DNA from: Druceiella hillmani
Taxonomy: Eukaryota; Arthropoda; Insecta; Lepidoptera; Hepialidae
Direction: 5' to 3'
Assembly: GCA_039881145.1 (NCBI GenBank)
Contig: JAYKKI010000006.1
Span: forward strand, 14,329,001 to 14,393,000
Length of the DNA: 64,000 nucleotides
The number at the start of each line of letters is the position of its first letter. Position 1 is the stretch's first letter. The position numbers were made by a program, and so were the translations under genes. Shown one piece after another: positions 1 to 10,668 of this stretch. The notes below the pieces were generated by a model, which had not been told where the DNA came from, did not search any database, and saw only the letters and a program-made list of their open reading frames with translations.

Positions 1-324
1 GAGTTACTAACTGCACAGCCAAAAAACAAGGACGTTATATTACATAGATGTGTCATTAAAGCTCTAAAAATTGTCAAAAGAGAAATACAAGTGCACGATA
101 ATAACGGCTACGTTAACTTGGCTTTAAACATCGGCATGTTGTTTGGCATTACGTTATTCTTTCCTTTATTTTTCATTAACGTGAGACAGCTTTCGCGAAA
201 AGAACAATATCACATAATGTTACGAGTAAAAAGAGAAGGACCGAGCAATTTCGTCGACGATGACAGTTCTGTACTTTATGTATGGATGGCAGGTATTTTT
301 TATAGGTTATTTTGTTTTGGTTGA
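1..324 (+). CDS. C-terminal coding part of an unidentified membrane protein gene (5' part outside window)
   Basis: The frame starting at base 1 is open for 107 codons and ends at TGA 322-324, so this is the terminal coding part of a plus-strand gene whose upstream exons lie left of the window. The peptide begins with a basic, amphipathic stretch (ALKIVKREIQ), then a long hydrophobic segment (roughly residues 36-56 of the visible part, NLALNIGMLFGITLFFPLFF) that looks like one transmembrane helix, then a basic and acidic tail containing DDDSS and a second short hydrophobic end (VWMAGIFYRLFCFG). An AATAAA at 533-538 is well placed for polyadenylation. The base composition is clearly more codon-like than the flanking AT-rich DNA. 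I do not recognise the family. The minus-strand PLA2 gene seems to continue past this exon, so one gene may be nested in the other. An old pseudogene exon is the alternative. Confidence 0.6.
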   Translation, partial: ELLTAQPKNKDVILHRCVIKALKIVKREIQVHDNNGYVNLALNIGMLFGITLFFPLFFINVRQLSRKEQYHIMLRVKREGPSNFVDDDSSVLYVWMAGIFYRLFCFG

Positions 325-532
325 GCAACTAGATAGTCAGTGCTAGTTTATTCGTAATGTCACTTTCAATGTCGACCGCAAACTGTCGATAAGAAAATTT
401 TTATTTCTTTAACTAGTCTGAAATATATAACAAAAGTATTATTTAGCAACGTATATGGATCCGCGACATTCATTAATTCTCAAGTACAGATTTTATTGAC
501 ATTTCTACAAATGCAAAATACTTTTTTTATGA

Positions 533-538
533 AATAAA
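533..538 (+). promoter_or_regulatory. Candidate polyadenylation signal AATAAA
   Basis: A canonical AATAAA hexamer lies about 210 bases after the stop codon of the gene at 1-324, a normal 3' UTR length. AT-rich DNA yields this hexamer by chance often, so position is the main support. Confidence 0.4.
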
Positions 539-679
539 GTATGTAACAATGTGTCTATGTATCTAATGGAACATACAACATAATTTGTATAAGATAACTA
601 CAAAAATAAGTCATCTTATCTTTCAATGTGCTCAAAGAATTCTACTAAACTTTCGAAATAATCTAAAGACACACAAATT

Positions 680-1088
680 ACCTATAATGTCACCAGTACC
701 ATCCAATGTTCTAGCTACCTTTACGTAAAGTGAAACACATATATAAATTACCTATAAAGTCACCAGCACCATTCAATGTTGTATATACCTTTACGTAAAG
801 TGAAACACATATACAAAACAACCTATAAAGTCACCGGTATCATCCAATGTTCTATTTACCTTTACGTGAAGTGAAACAGATATATAACTAACCTATAAAG
901 TCACCGGTACCATCCAATGTTCTATCAACCTTTACGTAAAGTGAAACACATATATAAATAACCTATAAAGTCACCGGTACCATCCAATGTTCTATCTACC
1001 TTTATGTAGAGTGAAACACATATATAAATAACCTATAAAGTCACCGGTAACGTCCACTGTTCTCCCTACATTTACGTAGAGTGAAATA
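680..1088. repeat. 70-bp minisatellite, 6 copies
   Basis: Six head-to-tail units start near 680, 750, 821, 891, 961 and 1031, each opening with ACCTATAAAGTCACC and containing CCTTTACGTAAAGTGAAACA. Copies differ by a few substitutions (for example ACCAGTACC versus ACCGGTACC). The last unit is truncated. It sits between the gene at 1-324 and PLA2 exon 3. Confidence 0.93.
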
Positions 1089-1978
1089 AGGTATCATTTT
1101 AAGATACGTACCTGTCAAAATAAACACAACGTGCGCACGTCTGCTAATAGTTCCGTAATGTTTACGTTATTCATAAAAGAGCATGGTACAACACAGGCCT
1201 GATTGTCTTATCTCCAATACGACTATCCCTTTTACATACGTGCTTCCTTTGACTATCCTCGTCTTTCTTTCGGTGGGGCTACAGGACCTAGATTTTTGTT
1301 CGATTCATATCATATTATGTATCTATTAAGAATTAGATCCGAAGAATTTAAAATAAATAACAACCTTGATCAAATCTCACACTTTTAACGTTTTAACAAT
1401 TCATCCGGAAAAGGACATGTTATTAAAATTTTGAATAGCTGTTTGCCCCGGTCTCACGTTTTACTGTATGCAGTTTGTATATTTACAATCACCGCTCACC
1501 GCATGTTAGTTTATCATAATAAACATTAACATCCTTTTTTTGTATTCAATAATGAGGAAATGATCTCAATACATTGATTGATTAGACAATGTCTATATAA
1601 ACAAATTAAATTATTCATTAGCGAATTTCCTGGGTTTTTTTCACACTAGAATTTAATAATGCGAACTCGCTTTACTAAATAGTCAAACGCATATAGTTAT
1701 TAAAAATGTCATAGTAAAAAAAATTAAGCCGTAACGTAACATTAAACATCACTGATTTCATAAGATAAACAATATTTTTTATAAAAAATATTTAAATAAT
1801 ATTTGGAGTTAGAGAAACTACATTTTTTTCCATTTTTGTTATGAGTAAATCCAACGAGTAATAATGGATAATTAGAACTAGCGTACGTCTTTAATCAAGT
1901 TTACGAAGATACACTATGACAAAATATTCCGAATTAAGATATTTTGAAGCATTTTATGCGCCAACGATATGGCTAATA
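1089..1978. other. No recognisable feature
   Basis: AT-rich non-coding DNA. I searched the minus strand from 325 to 2260 for the missing PLA2 C-terminal exon (a spaced CD-F-CL pattern) and did not find it. A 61-codon open frame at 1203-1388 has no recognisable features. Confidence 0.5.
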
Positions 1979-2101
1979 TTGAATATATTTGGCGTTAATT
2001 TTGTAGAAATTCATTATTCACAATTAAATGAAACTACGTGATGTAGTATTATTTCTACTTTCTTTAAGTTCTTTACCACGACCTAAGTTTCGTTGTAATT
2101 T
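1979..2101 (+). mobile_element. Family A palindromic element, left part only
   Basis: It starts GAATATATTTGGCGTTAATT, passes through AATTAAATGAAACTACGTG and CCACGACCTAAGTTTCG, and stops before the usual centre. The same sequence recurs near 16.0, 19.2, 20.6, 33.4, 34.1, 40.0 and 46.0 kb. The second arm is missing here. Confidence 0.8.
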
Positions 2102-2260
2102 TGGGGCAATTTTTTCTATTGTGATTTTTAATTAATTGACTTATGAATATAGCGATTGCCAGAATCACAAATCTACACTAACTTTAGATATATGTTCTCT
2201 CCGTCGAGAATTTACTATAAACTGCAATACTAGACACAGAGTACGAAGGTTAATGCTCAC

Positions 2261-2417
2261 CTCGTGAATATGCCCGTGTTGGTCAGCCCGTGTTTGGTTT
2301 GGCCGGCGGTGATATACAACTTGCAGGCGTCGTGCTGCCTGCAGCAAGTGTCCGTGAAGAAGAATAGACCCAACTCCTGTTCACGGCCTGCATGTCCGTC
2401 ACCACACCACAGAGTTC
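2261..2417 (-). CDS. Group III secreted phospholipase A2-like, exon 3 (catalytic core)
   Basis: This minus-strand exon encodes the heart of a calcium-dependent secreted phospholipase A2, which cleaves the sn-2 ester of phospholipids outside the cell. In frame it reads GTLWCGDG, the calcium-binding loop, and 20 residues later TDTCCRQHDAC, with the active-site His and calcium-binding Asp (residues 454-455 if translation starts at 33090). It ends GLTNTGIFT, typical of the group III fold. Acceptor: CAG at 2420-2418. Donor: GT at 2260-2259 in the context ACGAG/GTGAGC. The phase is one base borrowed from exon 2 (G+GA = Gly) and two bases passed on (AG). All visible catalytic residues are intact, which argues for a working gene. 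The C-terminal part with the remaining disulfide cysteines was not found in 325-2260 and probably lies left of the window. Confidence 0.92.
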
Positions 2418-2432
2418 CTGAAGTGTAAGTGT

Positions 2433-3836
2433 ATTTAAAAGAAGAACCCTTTTTAGGTATCGTTAAGAAAATAATATATTTTCTCGTCTTGTGCATAACC
2501 TTACCTCTATGAAATCTCTACAGGGCTAAAGTTGTGGAAAACGAATACATGCCTTTACCTAGGCATGGCAAGTATCAAAAAATAAGGCTAGATAGAGCTA
2601 AATTTTATTATCACTGAAACAAATATTGTTTACATGTAGACATACGAAAATATAGGTCTAAAGAAGGCTACTAATTTTAATAAAAAACGACGCAAGTAAG
2701 ACGAAAAGGGAACCTCTGATATGCACCCACCCCATATCCCTAAAATTAAAGTTTACTTATTTTATCCACAACACATACTCGTAGAACCCAGCAAATTGAA
2801 TTAAAAATTCGATTAAATTAAACAAATATTAATCCTTTATTTGGCGAGACTTGAAAATTCCAAATTAATTTTCAGAATTTTCTTAATTAAATTCTTAATT
2901 AACCATACGGCACTAAAAAGTGTTTTTTTTTTTTTCGTAAAAAGATTATTTTTTAAAAAGCTTTTAATAATTATAGTGTAAAAATTAACATTTTCCTAAA
3001 GTGAACCGAATTGATACAATTCTGATACCGTACTGAGTCAAGAAATCTTATACGCATATTACATGCAAGAGTAAAGAAATCTTAAATTATACGCATATTA
3101 CATGGAAAAAATTACAATTTTTTGTAAATAACTTATCGCAACAAGTTGTCAAAATCTATTTATTTACAGACACTTTGTCAAATACGTAATATTATAGTAT
3201 TTATTTTTTTACGCTTGGGTTTTAGAAATTGTACAAATAATTAAAAAATACTTAGTCAAGTAATATTTTATACTCTAGTATTGTAACTATGAATACTTTA
3301 CTAGAGTATAAAATAACTTTACTAGAGTATAAATTTGCGTCACTATATTAGAGTACAAGCATTAATTTACTATATACAATGTTATATTATACATATTCTC
3401 ACACTTACATTTTTTGGAAATAATTCAAAATCTTCAATTAGATATTCTAGCAAAAACTTTTCAATGAATTAAAGAATATTAGATATTCAACATTTATTTT
3501 ATCCTATTTTAAATACAAAATACCTAAGGAAGCTGTTAAACGGAGACAAAAAATAATTGCGTAATCCATAATAAAATTTAAAAATACTTATTGTAGTTTT
3601 TTACTTATTGTAGTTTTTCGTATGCCTACATGTAAACAATATTTGTTTCAGTGATAATAAAATTTAGTTCTATCTAGTCCTATATTTTGATACTTGCCAC
3701 GCTTAGGTAAAGGTATGTATTCGTTTTCCACAACTTTAGCCCTATGGACATTTAACAGAAGTAAGGTTATGCACAAGACGAGAAAATATATTATTTTATT
3801 AACGATACTTAAAAAGGATTCTTCTTTTAAAGACCC
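2433..3836. mobile_element. Inverted-repeat element inside PLA2 intron 2
   Basis: An arm at about 2433-2656 is matched by its inverted copy at about 3613-3836, giving arms of about 220 bp around a roughly 950-bp AT-rich centre. Shared blocks include TTTAAAAGAAGA, AATAATATATTTTCTCGTCTTG, GGTTATGCACAAGACG on the opposite arm, and GAAACAAATATTGTTTACATGTAG. The centre has no coding frame, so it looks like a non-autonomous element with long terminal inverted repeats, or an inverted duplication. The outer end of the left arm lies about 16 bases from the exon 3 acceptor. Confidence 0.75.
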
Positions 3837-4514
3837 ATAAGGAGTATTTCGAATGGATAATCGTGTCCTAAGAAATATTTGTGTTCAAAAAAATTGGTCA
3901 GTCGCCTGAACCAGCAACGTGAGTGTCGGTATACTTTGCTGTTTGAGTTTTTTTTATGCGCATACTTTTTCAGCACACAGCGAAGTTTGTAACTGACTGG
4001 TTTATAATACGCGGTCACTGTAAATGCAAGGGAAAAAGTGCAAGAATATTTCACTGTTGCGGTTGACCGTAAGCACTTGTCATAGTGCCGGGGAGCTCAC
4101 GACCCGGGAGTTTGAGAGTTTTGTGAAAGCTAAAATTTGTATGTTAATTTCTAATTAGTAACTAAACTAGATTCAGCAGGTCAGGGGTCAGGTAGCGGAT
4201 GAACCCAGAAAGTTGTAATGAAAAAATAATGTTCATATAATAAAAAAGACAAAAGAAGTGGTCAAATTAAGAAAAGTATTAAATTTTTTATGTAATATTA
4301 TTGTGAAAATCTGTGTATTTTATAGAAACTGATATTTGGCTGAGCGTTAGTTTTTTAATGTAAATTTACTATAAATTTACCAACGTTCTTTCCTTTCAGC
4401 GTAAATTTATTAATACACAAAATCGCGTTAGTTAATATCCGAGATGAACAACGTAACATAATAAAATAGAGTTTCGAGCTTTTCAAATTTACTTGAATAA
4501 GTAAACTTTTAGAA
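3837..4514. other. Intronic DNA, no recognisable feature
   Basis: PLA2 intron 2 sequence between the inverted-repeat element and the 30-bp minisatellite. A somewhat GC-richer patch near 4060-4120 has no coding frame. I see nothing further. Confidence 0.5.
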
Positions 4515-4518
4515 TTGC

Positions 4519-5350
4519 GTAATCTGTGCAAAACATTTTATTAAATGCATGATCTGTGCAAAACATTTTATTAAATGCATGATCTGTGCAAAACATTTTA
4601 TTAAATGCATGATCTGTGCAAAACATTTTATTAAATGCATGATCTGTGCAAAACATTTTATTAAATGCATGATCTGTGCAAAACATTTTATTAAATGCAT
4701 GATCTGTGCAAAACATTTTATTAAATGCATGATCTGTGCAAAACATTTTATTAAATGCGTGATCTGTGCAAAACATTTTATTAAATGCATGATCTGTGCA
4801 AAACATTTTATTAAATGCATGATCTGTGCAAAACATTTTATTAAATGCATGATCTGTGCAAAACATTTTATTAAATGCATGATCTGTGCAAAACATTTTA
4901 TTAAATGCGTGATCTGTGCAAAACATTTTATTAAATGCATGATCTGTGCAAAACATTTTATTAAATGCATGATCTGTGCAAAACATTTTATTAAATGCGT
5001 GATCTGTGCAAAACATTTTATTAAATGCATGATCTGTGCAAAACATTTTATTAAATGCATGATCTGTGCAAAACATTTTATTAAATGCATGATCTGTGCA
5101 AAACATTTTATTAAATGCATGATCTGTGCAAAACATTTTATTAAATGCATGATCTGTGCAAAACATTTTATTAAATGCATGATCTGTGCAAAACATTTTA
5201 TTAAATGCATGATCTGTGCAAAACATTTTATTAAATGCATGATCTGTGCAAAACATTTTATTAAATGCATGATCTGTGCAAAACATTTTATTAAATGCAT
5301 GATCTGTGCAAAACATTTTATTAAATGCATGATCTGTGCAAAACATTTTA
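4519..5350. repeat. 30-bp minisatellite, about 28 copies
   Basis: About 27.7 nearly identical units of 30 bp, each containing GATCTGTGCAAAACATTTTA followed by TTAAATGCAT. The only common variant is GCAT to GCGT (three internal units). The homogeneity points to recent expansion. The period is a multiple of three and lacks stops in several frames, so long open frames appear on both strands; they are by-products. It lies in PLA2 intron 2. Confidence 0.97.
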
Positions 5351-6560
5351 GAGCTTTAGTGCGAGTTTGATGTGAATAAAATTACACCAAATATCAAACA
5401 ATTGTTGAAATTTTAAAGTTTTTTCAACAGAGGAAAACAAAATCTCACTTTGTAGAGAAAGGCTGATTAACAGTAGGTATGTGTGTTTGGAATGCGATAA
5501 ACTGCATACAATCCAGCCAAATTTAATGAAATTCCTTATGCTCAATTTAACTCTGATTTTAGTGAAAATATGCCATCTTGAAACGCCATTTTAGAAATTC
5601 TGAATTTTGAACGTGGTGCCAAATGAAAGTTGTTATATTGAAGATATAGAGTAGATGGATCATTTTTGAAAATGTGAAGTGTCTGAAGCCATACTGGTGA
5701 AAAATTGGAGAAATTTATCCTGCAAATTAAACTTTGTTTTTCATGTATGAGTCATTATTTTAATATATTAACATTTATTTAATCATATGAAAATCAATAA
5801 TATATTTGTTTTCTAAAAACATACACTATATTCATATCTTATCTGACGATCCATTACTACATTTTAATTTTTGTTGGGAATCGCGAGCGAATCCGTGCGA
5901 TGTAGCATCAGCTTCTAGAGATGTTGCAACTAGTTAGTTAACTAGTGTACGCATTTTCTTCAGCCGAAATTTTTCTATCGCCGACTAAACGATTTTGAAA
6001 ACGCAATGAATATTTTCATAATTGCCTCAATCGTAAAAGGTGTTTTTTAAGGAAAAGTTATTATTAAAATGAAATTGTCTTATCTATTATTCACTTAGCC
6101 TGATTTAAACTATTATTCAAAATGCATTTACTAATCAGTCACAAACAATTCCCAAACACAATTGATATGGATGGATGTGTAAATAACGTGTACATTGTTT
6201 ACTAATCACAGTTTACAAATTAGAAATCGTCCGTTCGTAACATCAACCATATTTTTTTAAATTTTAATTAAAAATACATATATATAATATATTAATTAAA
6301 AACTCTTTAGAAGAAAAAGAAAAATAAATGTAATTAAAAATCTAAAGTCGAGTAATACTTTTTGCACTTGTAAAGTAACAAAAAACTAATTTACAATGTA
6401 ATCTAAATTACATCAAAATATTATTTAATTATATACTTTTTAATTATGTAATAATTTCTAAACCATCGACTGTTGATGTTTTCTTTCACCTTCGTACAGT
6501 TTTGGAACACTTTGTGATATGACAATCGAAATAATTACAAATAAAATCTCATCGACTCAC
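5351..6560. other. Intronic DNA, no recognisable feature
   Basis: The rest of PLA2 intron 2 up to the exon 2 donor at 6560-6559. AT-rich, with homopolymer runs and no coding frame or repeat I recognise. Confidence 0.5.
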
Positions 6561-6779
6561 CAGGGAATATAGCTTGAACCCTGTCTTTGAAGCTATCGAC
6601 GACTGTGGAAGCCATGCTAACCACCCCGTCAGCAACGCCCACCACACCCGAGGCTACGCCCGACACGAACGTCCTATTTGAGTCCAGCGACCCGTGGTCT
6701 CGGACTCCCTGCATCCATTGCGAGATGGGATTGGCTATTCCCAATGATAATCCTTTGAGGATACTTCTGCCGAATTGAC
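6561..6779 (-). CDS. Group III secreted phospholipase A2-like, exon 2 (pre-domain)
   Basis: A 219-bp minus-strand exon with acceptor TTTTACAG (AG at 6781-6780) and donor CCTG/GTGAGT (GT at 6560-6559). Using one base from exon 1 it reads GQFGRSILKGLSLGIANP, then a Val/Ala/Ser-rich amphipathic stretch (GVASGVVGVADGVVSMASTVV), then DSFKDRVQAIFP. The last base joins GA of exon 3 to give the Gly of FPGTLWCGDG, so both junctions keep the frame and run straight into the catalytic domain. The segment is probably a propeptide or membrane-adhering helix; that role is inferred. GC content is well above the flanking intron. Intron 2 is 4143 bp. Confidence 0.9.
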
Positions 6780-7078
6780 CTGTAAAACACAATTTAATCA
6801 ATTTTTAAATTTAATTTACTTAATTTTTGTTTTAGTCGAATATACAAATGTTGAAAGATATGGTATGAATATATAAGTGTGACAAACAAAACATTGTACG
6901 CTTCGTTATCATGTAGAATTATTAAAAACATTATTCCTTTGTCCTAAATGGTTCAGTTTTCTTTAATTCAGAACAACTCTATTGTCCGACTTCGCAACAG
7001 GAAACGGGTCATAACAGAAAATGAGTAACAATGCATATTAGCAATGCACACCGTTAAACTTTTTGTATATCTTCATAT

Positions 7079-7411
7079 TGAAGTAAAACTTCTTTACGCA
7101 CGCTTGACTTGGAGAGTAAGCTGGTGAATGCGTGACGAGAGCATTACGAAAAGTGTGATCAGGCGAGGCGAACGGAAATTGAGAGGGAGATATAAGTTAG
7201 TGAAGACAGAAAGAGAGAGAGTTACGTTTCGTATATTACTGTAGGGGCAAGAGAGAAAGGTGCACATTTTCTTTCTCTCTTTGTCTCATAGCCAGTTATG
7301 TTCCGTATATCTAAGACACAGTGCAAGTCTATTGTCTGTACCACACTGTAGGAGCAAGAGAGAGCAGTGCGCGCGCACATTTTCTTCCTCTCATAGGCAG
7401 TGCATGAAATA

Positions 7412-7465
<54 letters not shown>

Positions 7466-7621
7466 TATCGTTCTTGAACAATTTTATAAATTATTATTTT
7501 GTTCAGTACATTATATATTCTACGTTTAAAGTGAATAAAATTTTAAATTCATTTTAAAGTTCATATTTTGTGAATTTGAAATTTTACTTCAGTCGTGTGG
7601 TCTAAAGCGCACTCGTTTTTT
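7079..7621 (+). mobile_element. Family B element, copy 1
   Basis: It begins GAAGTAAAACTTCTTTACGC and ends TTTTACTTCAGTCGTGTGGTCTAAAG...CACTCG followed by a T run. Inside are GAGA/CTCT-rich blocks and a TA tract at 7408-7467. Compared with other copies, about 65 bp next to the TA tract is missing (the GCGAGTTTGCTAGCG block). Confidence 0.88.
7408..7467. repeat. TA microsatellite inside family B copy 1
   Basis: About 25 TA dinucleotides with small interruptions, directly after TGCATGAAATATAT of the element. Confidence 0.95.
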
Positions 7622-7904
7622 TATCTAAATTAAACTCGAACATTACTTTATGTTAGCTATAATAGTTTTAAAGTTTCACTCAAAAATATACCCAACACAC
7701 TCCCGACTCCCTTGCCTTAAATCGTTATCGCTGATTACCCACACGTTCTAAAAATGTTTTATATATCCTACCTCCATTTGGATACTTAAACTATACGTCG
7801 GTGACCGGTTTCATTTTAATTGGATAAACTGTATTTGTGTTAAACTCTAAAAACTATCAAACAAAAGTTTCTCTGAAAAAATTAATATGATCTATACATG
7901 CCGT

Positions 7905-8100
7905 TACCGCGGTGTGTAGGGTTCATTACGAGGCATACGGCCTTTGAAGGCGCAGCACACCGTTCCCAATAGGGTTTAATACCGCTCATCGAACGAGGTT
8001 ACATTAATTAATGTTCTGGTTGCTTGTGAGAGATTGTTCTCATAGGAATAAGTCCACCCACTAAATCAATTGTGTGCATTAAAGTATGTAAATAAATATA
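7905..8100 (+). mobile_element. tRNA-derived SINE, Bm1-like, copy 1 (diverged)
   Basis: It shares GGCATACGGCCTTTGA, a degenerate B-box region, GTTGCTTGTGAGAGATTG and a tail of TAAATAAATA with the copy at 41.76-41.99 kb. The TGTAAGAGATTGC...ATAAG block is characteristic of Bm1-type lepidopteran SINEs (recalled, not searched). Confidence 0.65.
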
Positions 8101-9320
8101 TTTCAGTAATATCACATCGTTTCCAAATTGCGATCATTTATATGGAATTCAAAATCACACCTCATGGTTATGTACAGTGCAAGCACGTATGTGTGGATAT
8201 ACTCTATGGACAATAATTTACTTCTTTTCTTAATGTTGTTTGTTCCCTTGTCGGAATGGAATTCACTATCATAAAGCTGATAGTTTAATTCTTCGCACGG
8301 ATGCGATGTAAGTACTAATGTGGTGTAATCATGGAGCGATTAATTATATTACTATCATTCACGCGCCGCCACCGCCGTCCGTGCACGGCATCGGCCTCGC
8401 AAATATTGATTTTTGGTAATTTTAAATCTGTAATATCTTCTAAAATATTACCGATAATGATTTGCTATAAAGAGCAAATTTCATATACATTAAATGCCCA
8501 ACGAAACCAACTTATTTAAATAAATAAAGATTAATATAATATTGACCTAAATAACTTCGAAAGCGTAACCAACAAAAAATTTATAAAAATGGTCTCTATG
8601 GGTTATCCATAGGATATAGACATATGTCGAACTTTTTTGTAGATATTTTTAAAATACACACTTCCACAGTACAACATTTTATTATATCTCGTAAAGTTTA
8701 GTCAGCGTTAGCAACGAAATATTGACTTTTTTATATTTCCTGTAAATATAACATGCATGTATTATACCTATAAACCATTGTGTAATTTAAAAGATCTAAG
8801 CTTACAGAGGGACAGACAGATGCGGGAAGCCACTTTGTTTTATACTATGTAAGGATATTCAACTATTCTCAAACTCAACGCATACCGAGGTAAATTATTA
8901 AATAACATTAGTTTTATGCAAATTTTAAGTGTAATTTACTATTATATAATACAAAATATAAAGATAGCTATGGAGATCTCTTTCTCGTTTATTTAAAAAT
9001 CATTTTTAAACAAAATTGTGATCAACAAAAATTGAAAATAACCGTCAATTATATGGAACACAATAACTTTTTTTAAGTTGTCTTTATCCCTTTTGCGGTA
9101 TTTCTCAATTTTTGAGAATTAAGAACTAAATAATCTTCAATGATTTTAAAGAAATTACTAATAATTCAGTATATTTAATTATCGTGAATCTGATCTCCAG
9201 ATTGAATATTTAATACTTAACCACTTTAAAATTATTTGCAGTATGTATTCATAATACATAAATTTATCTTAATAGGGTGTTTGACTACATTTTTTATTGC
9301 TAAAATGAAATAAACAATAA
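8101..9320. other. Intronic DNA with a common repeat scrap
   Basis: AT-rich PLA2 intron 1 sequence. A GC-rich patch at 8361-8400 (CGCGCCGCCACCGCCG) has no coding support. ACAGACAGATGCGGG...TTTGTTTTATACTATG at 8814-8850 resembles a repeat tail frequent in Lepidoptera. Confidence 0.4.
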
Positions 9321-9745
9321 CATTAAAAGCGGTTAAAATAAATATATCGTATCTAGGACTATTCATTACAAAGTTATGACGACTTAAAACCTGACGAACT
9401 ACGATACCCGCAAAAATGCCCCATACAAAACACAACTGGCTTATGACGTCACTGGCCTGTTATTTAACATTCATTATAAGGGAGTTTATTAAATATTTTT
9501 GGTATCTCGTTAAATATTGCGTTTAAGTTGTATATTGCATATTATAATTGTCTCATGTTTTGTGTGGAAACTAAAGTCATAACAACTTTCAATTTAATGA
9601 ACCAAAAAATTTACATCTTTTTCTGTTTAGAAGTTTCGATTAATTGTTTATTATATGCATTATTTTTTTCATCATAAGGTTTTTTTAGACCTACTCTGCA
9701 GTTTAGAACATTTTTACATAAATGTCGACATCATTCAAATACCCT
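9321..9745 (+). repeat. Family F dispersed repeat, copy 1
   Basis: About 400 bp similar in the same orientation to 54556-54945. Shared blocks include ACTGACGAACTACGAT, CCATACAAAACACAACT, CATTCATTATAAGGGAGTT, GTGTGGAAACTAAA and GAAGTTTCGATTAATTGTTT. No coding frame. Class unknown. Confidence 0.82.
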
Positions 9746-9750
9746 ATTGT

Positions 9751-9830
9751 TAGACTGACAAATCACTAATTGACTGAATTACAGTCAAATATATGAGTAT
9801 AGTTCAATCAATTAGTGATTTGTTAGCCTA
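9751..9830. repeat. Short inverted repeat (23-nt arms)
   Basis: The left arm at 9751-9773 (core AAATCACTAATTGA) pairs with 9808-9830 at 21 of 23 positions across a 34-nt loop. It could be a small transposon remnant or an RNA hairpin. Confidence 0.75.
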
Positions 9831-10062
9831 ATAATTAATCACTTTATTCATCGTTGTAACTATTTTTCGAATATCCGGCATATATTTTATACTTATTCCG
9901 ACATAAATCACCAACTATTGATAAAAAGTATCGCAACAGACTCCATTTATGTTGTATGGTTTTCTAAAATGTTATATGACCGTGGAATGAAAGTAATGAG
10001 AACAAAGCAAGGGGATACGTGCCAGACATAAAGCGATATCAACTTTTTAATCACACTGAAAC

Positions 10063-10271
10063 AAAAAAAACGAGTGTGCTTTGGACCACACGACTGAAGT
10101 AGAACTTCAAATTCACAAAATATGAACTTTAAAATGAATTTACAATTTTATTCACTTTAAACGTAGAATATTTAATGTATTGAACAAAATAATAATTTAT
10201 ACAATTGTTCAAGAACGAAATGAAATTACAAAATAATAAAAAAATCACCGTGCGCGTAACGCTAGCAAACT

Positions 10272-10322
<51 letters not shown>

Positions 10323-10668
10323 CATGCACTGGCTATGAGAGGAAGAGGGAAAGAAAATGTGCGCGTGCACTGCTCTCTCTTGCTCCTACAGTGTGATACA
10401 GAGACAATAGGCTTGCACTGTGTCTTAGATATACGAAACATAACTGGTTATGAGAGAAAGAGAGAATGAAAATGTGTTCTCGCACCTCTCTCTCTTGTTC
10501 CTACAGTAATATACGAAACGTAACTCTCTCTCTATTTCTGTCTTCACTAACTTATATCTCCCTCTCGACTTCCGTTCGCCTCTCCTGATCACACTTTTCG
10601 TAACACTTTCGTCACGCATTCACCAGCTTACTCCCCAAGTCAAGCATGCGTAAAGAAGTTTTACTTCA
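10063..10668 (-). mobile_element. Family B element, copy 2
   Basis: Reverse orientation. It begins AAAAAACGAGTGTGCTTTGG and ends GTAAAGAAGTTTTACTTCA, with a TA tract at 10275-10320 between ACTCGCATATAT and TTTCATGCACTGGC, as in the other complete copies. Confidence 0.9.

Noticed and set aside
2165..2347. 60-codon minus frame overlapping PLA2 exon 3
   Set aside because: Out of frame with the catalytic motifs and crosses the exon 3 donor.
4519..5350. CRISPR-like appearance of regular 30-bp repeats
   Set aside because: There are no unique spacers, units are contiguous, and the DNA is eukaryotic.
4489..5370. Three long open frames (273-285 codons) on both strands
   Set aside because: They are the translated 30-bp minisatellite; the period is a multiple of three and the repeat lacks stops.
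6587..6778. 63-codon plus-strand frame
   Set aside because: Antisense shadow of PLA2 exon 2, which has exact splice sites and phase.
10425..10619. 64-codon minus frame rich in Arg/Glu (also in family B copies near 35.5 and 44.7 kb)
   Set aside because: Product of GAGA-rich blocks of family B, recurring with each copy and lacking start or domain evidence.
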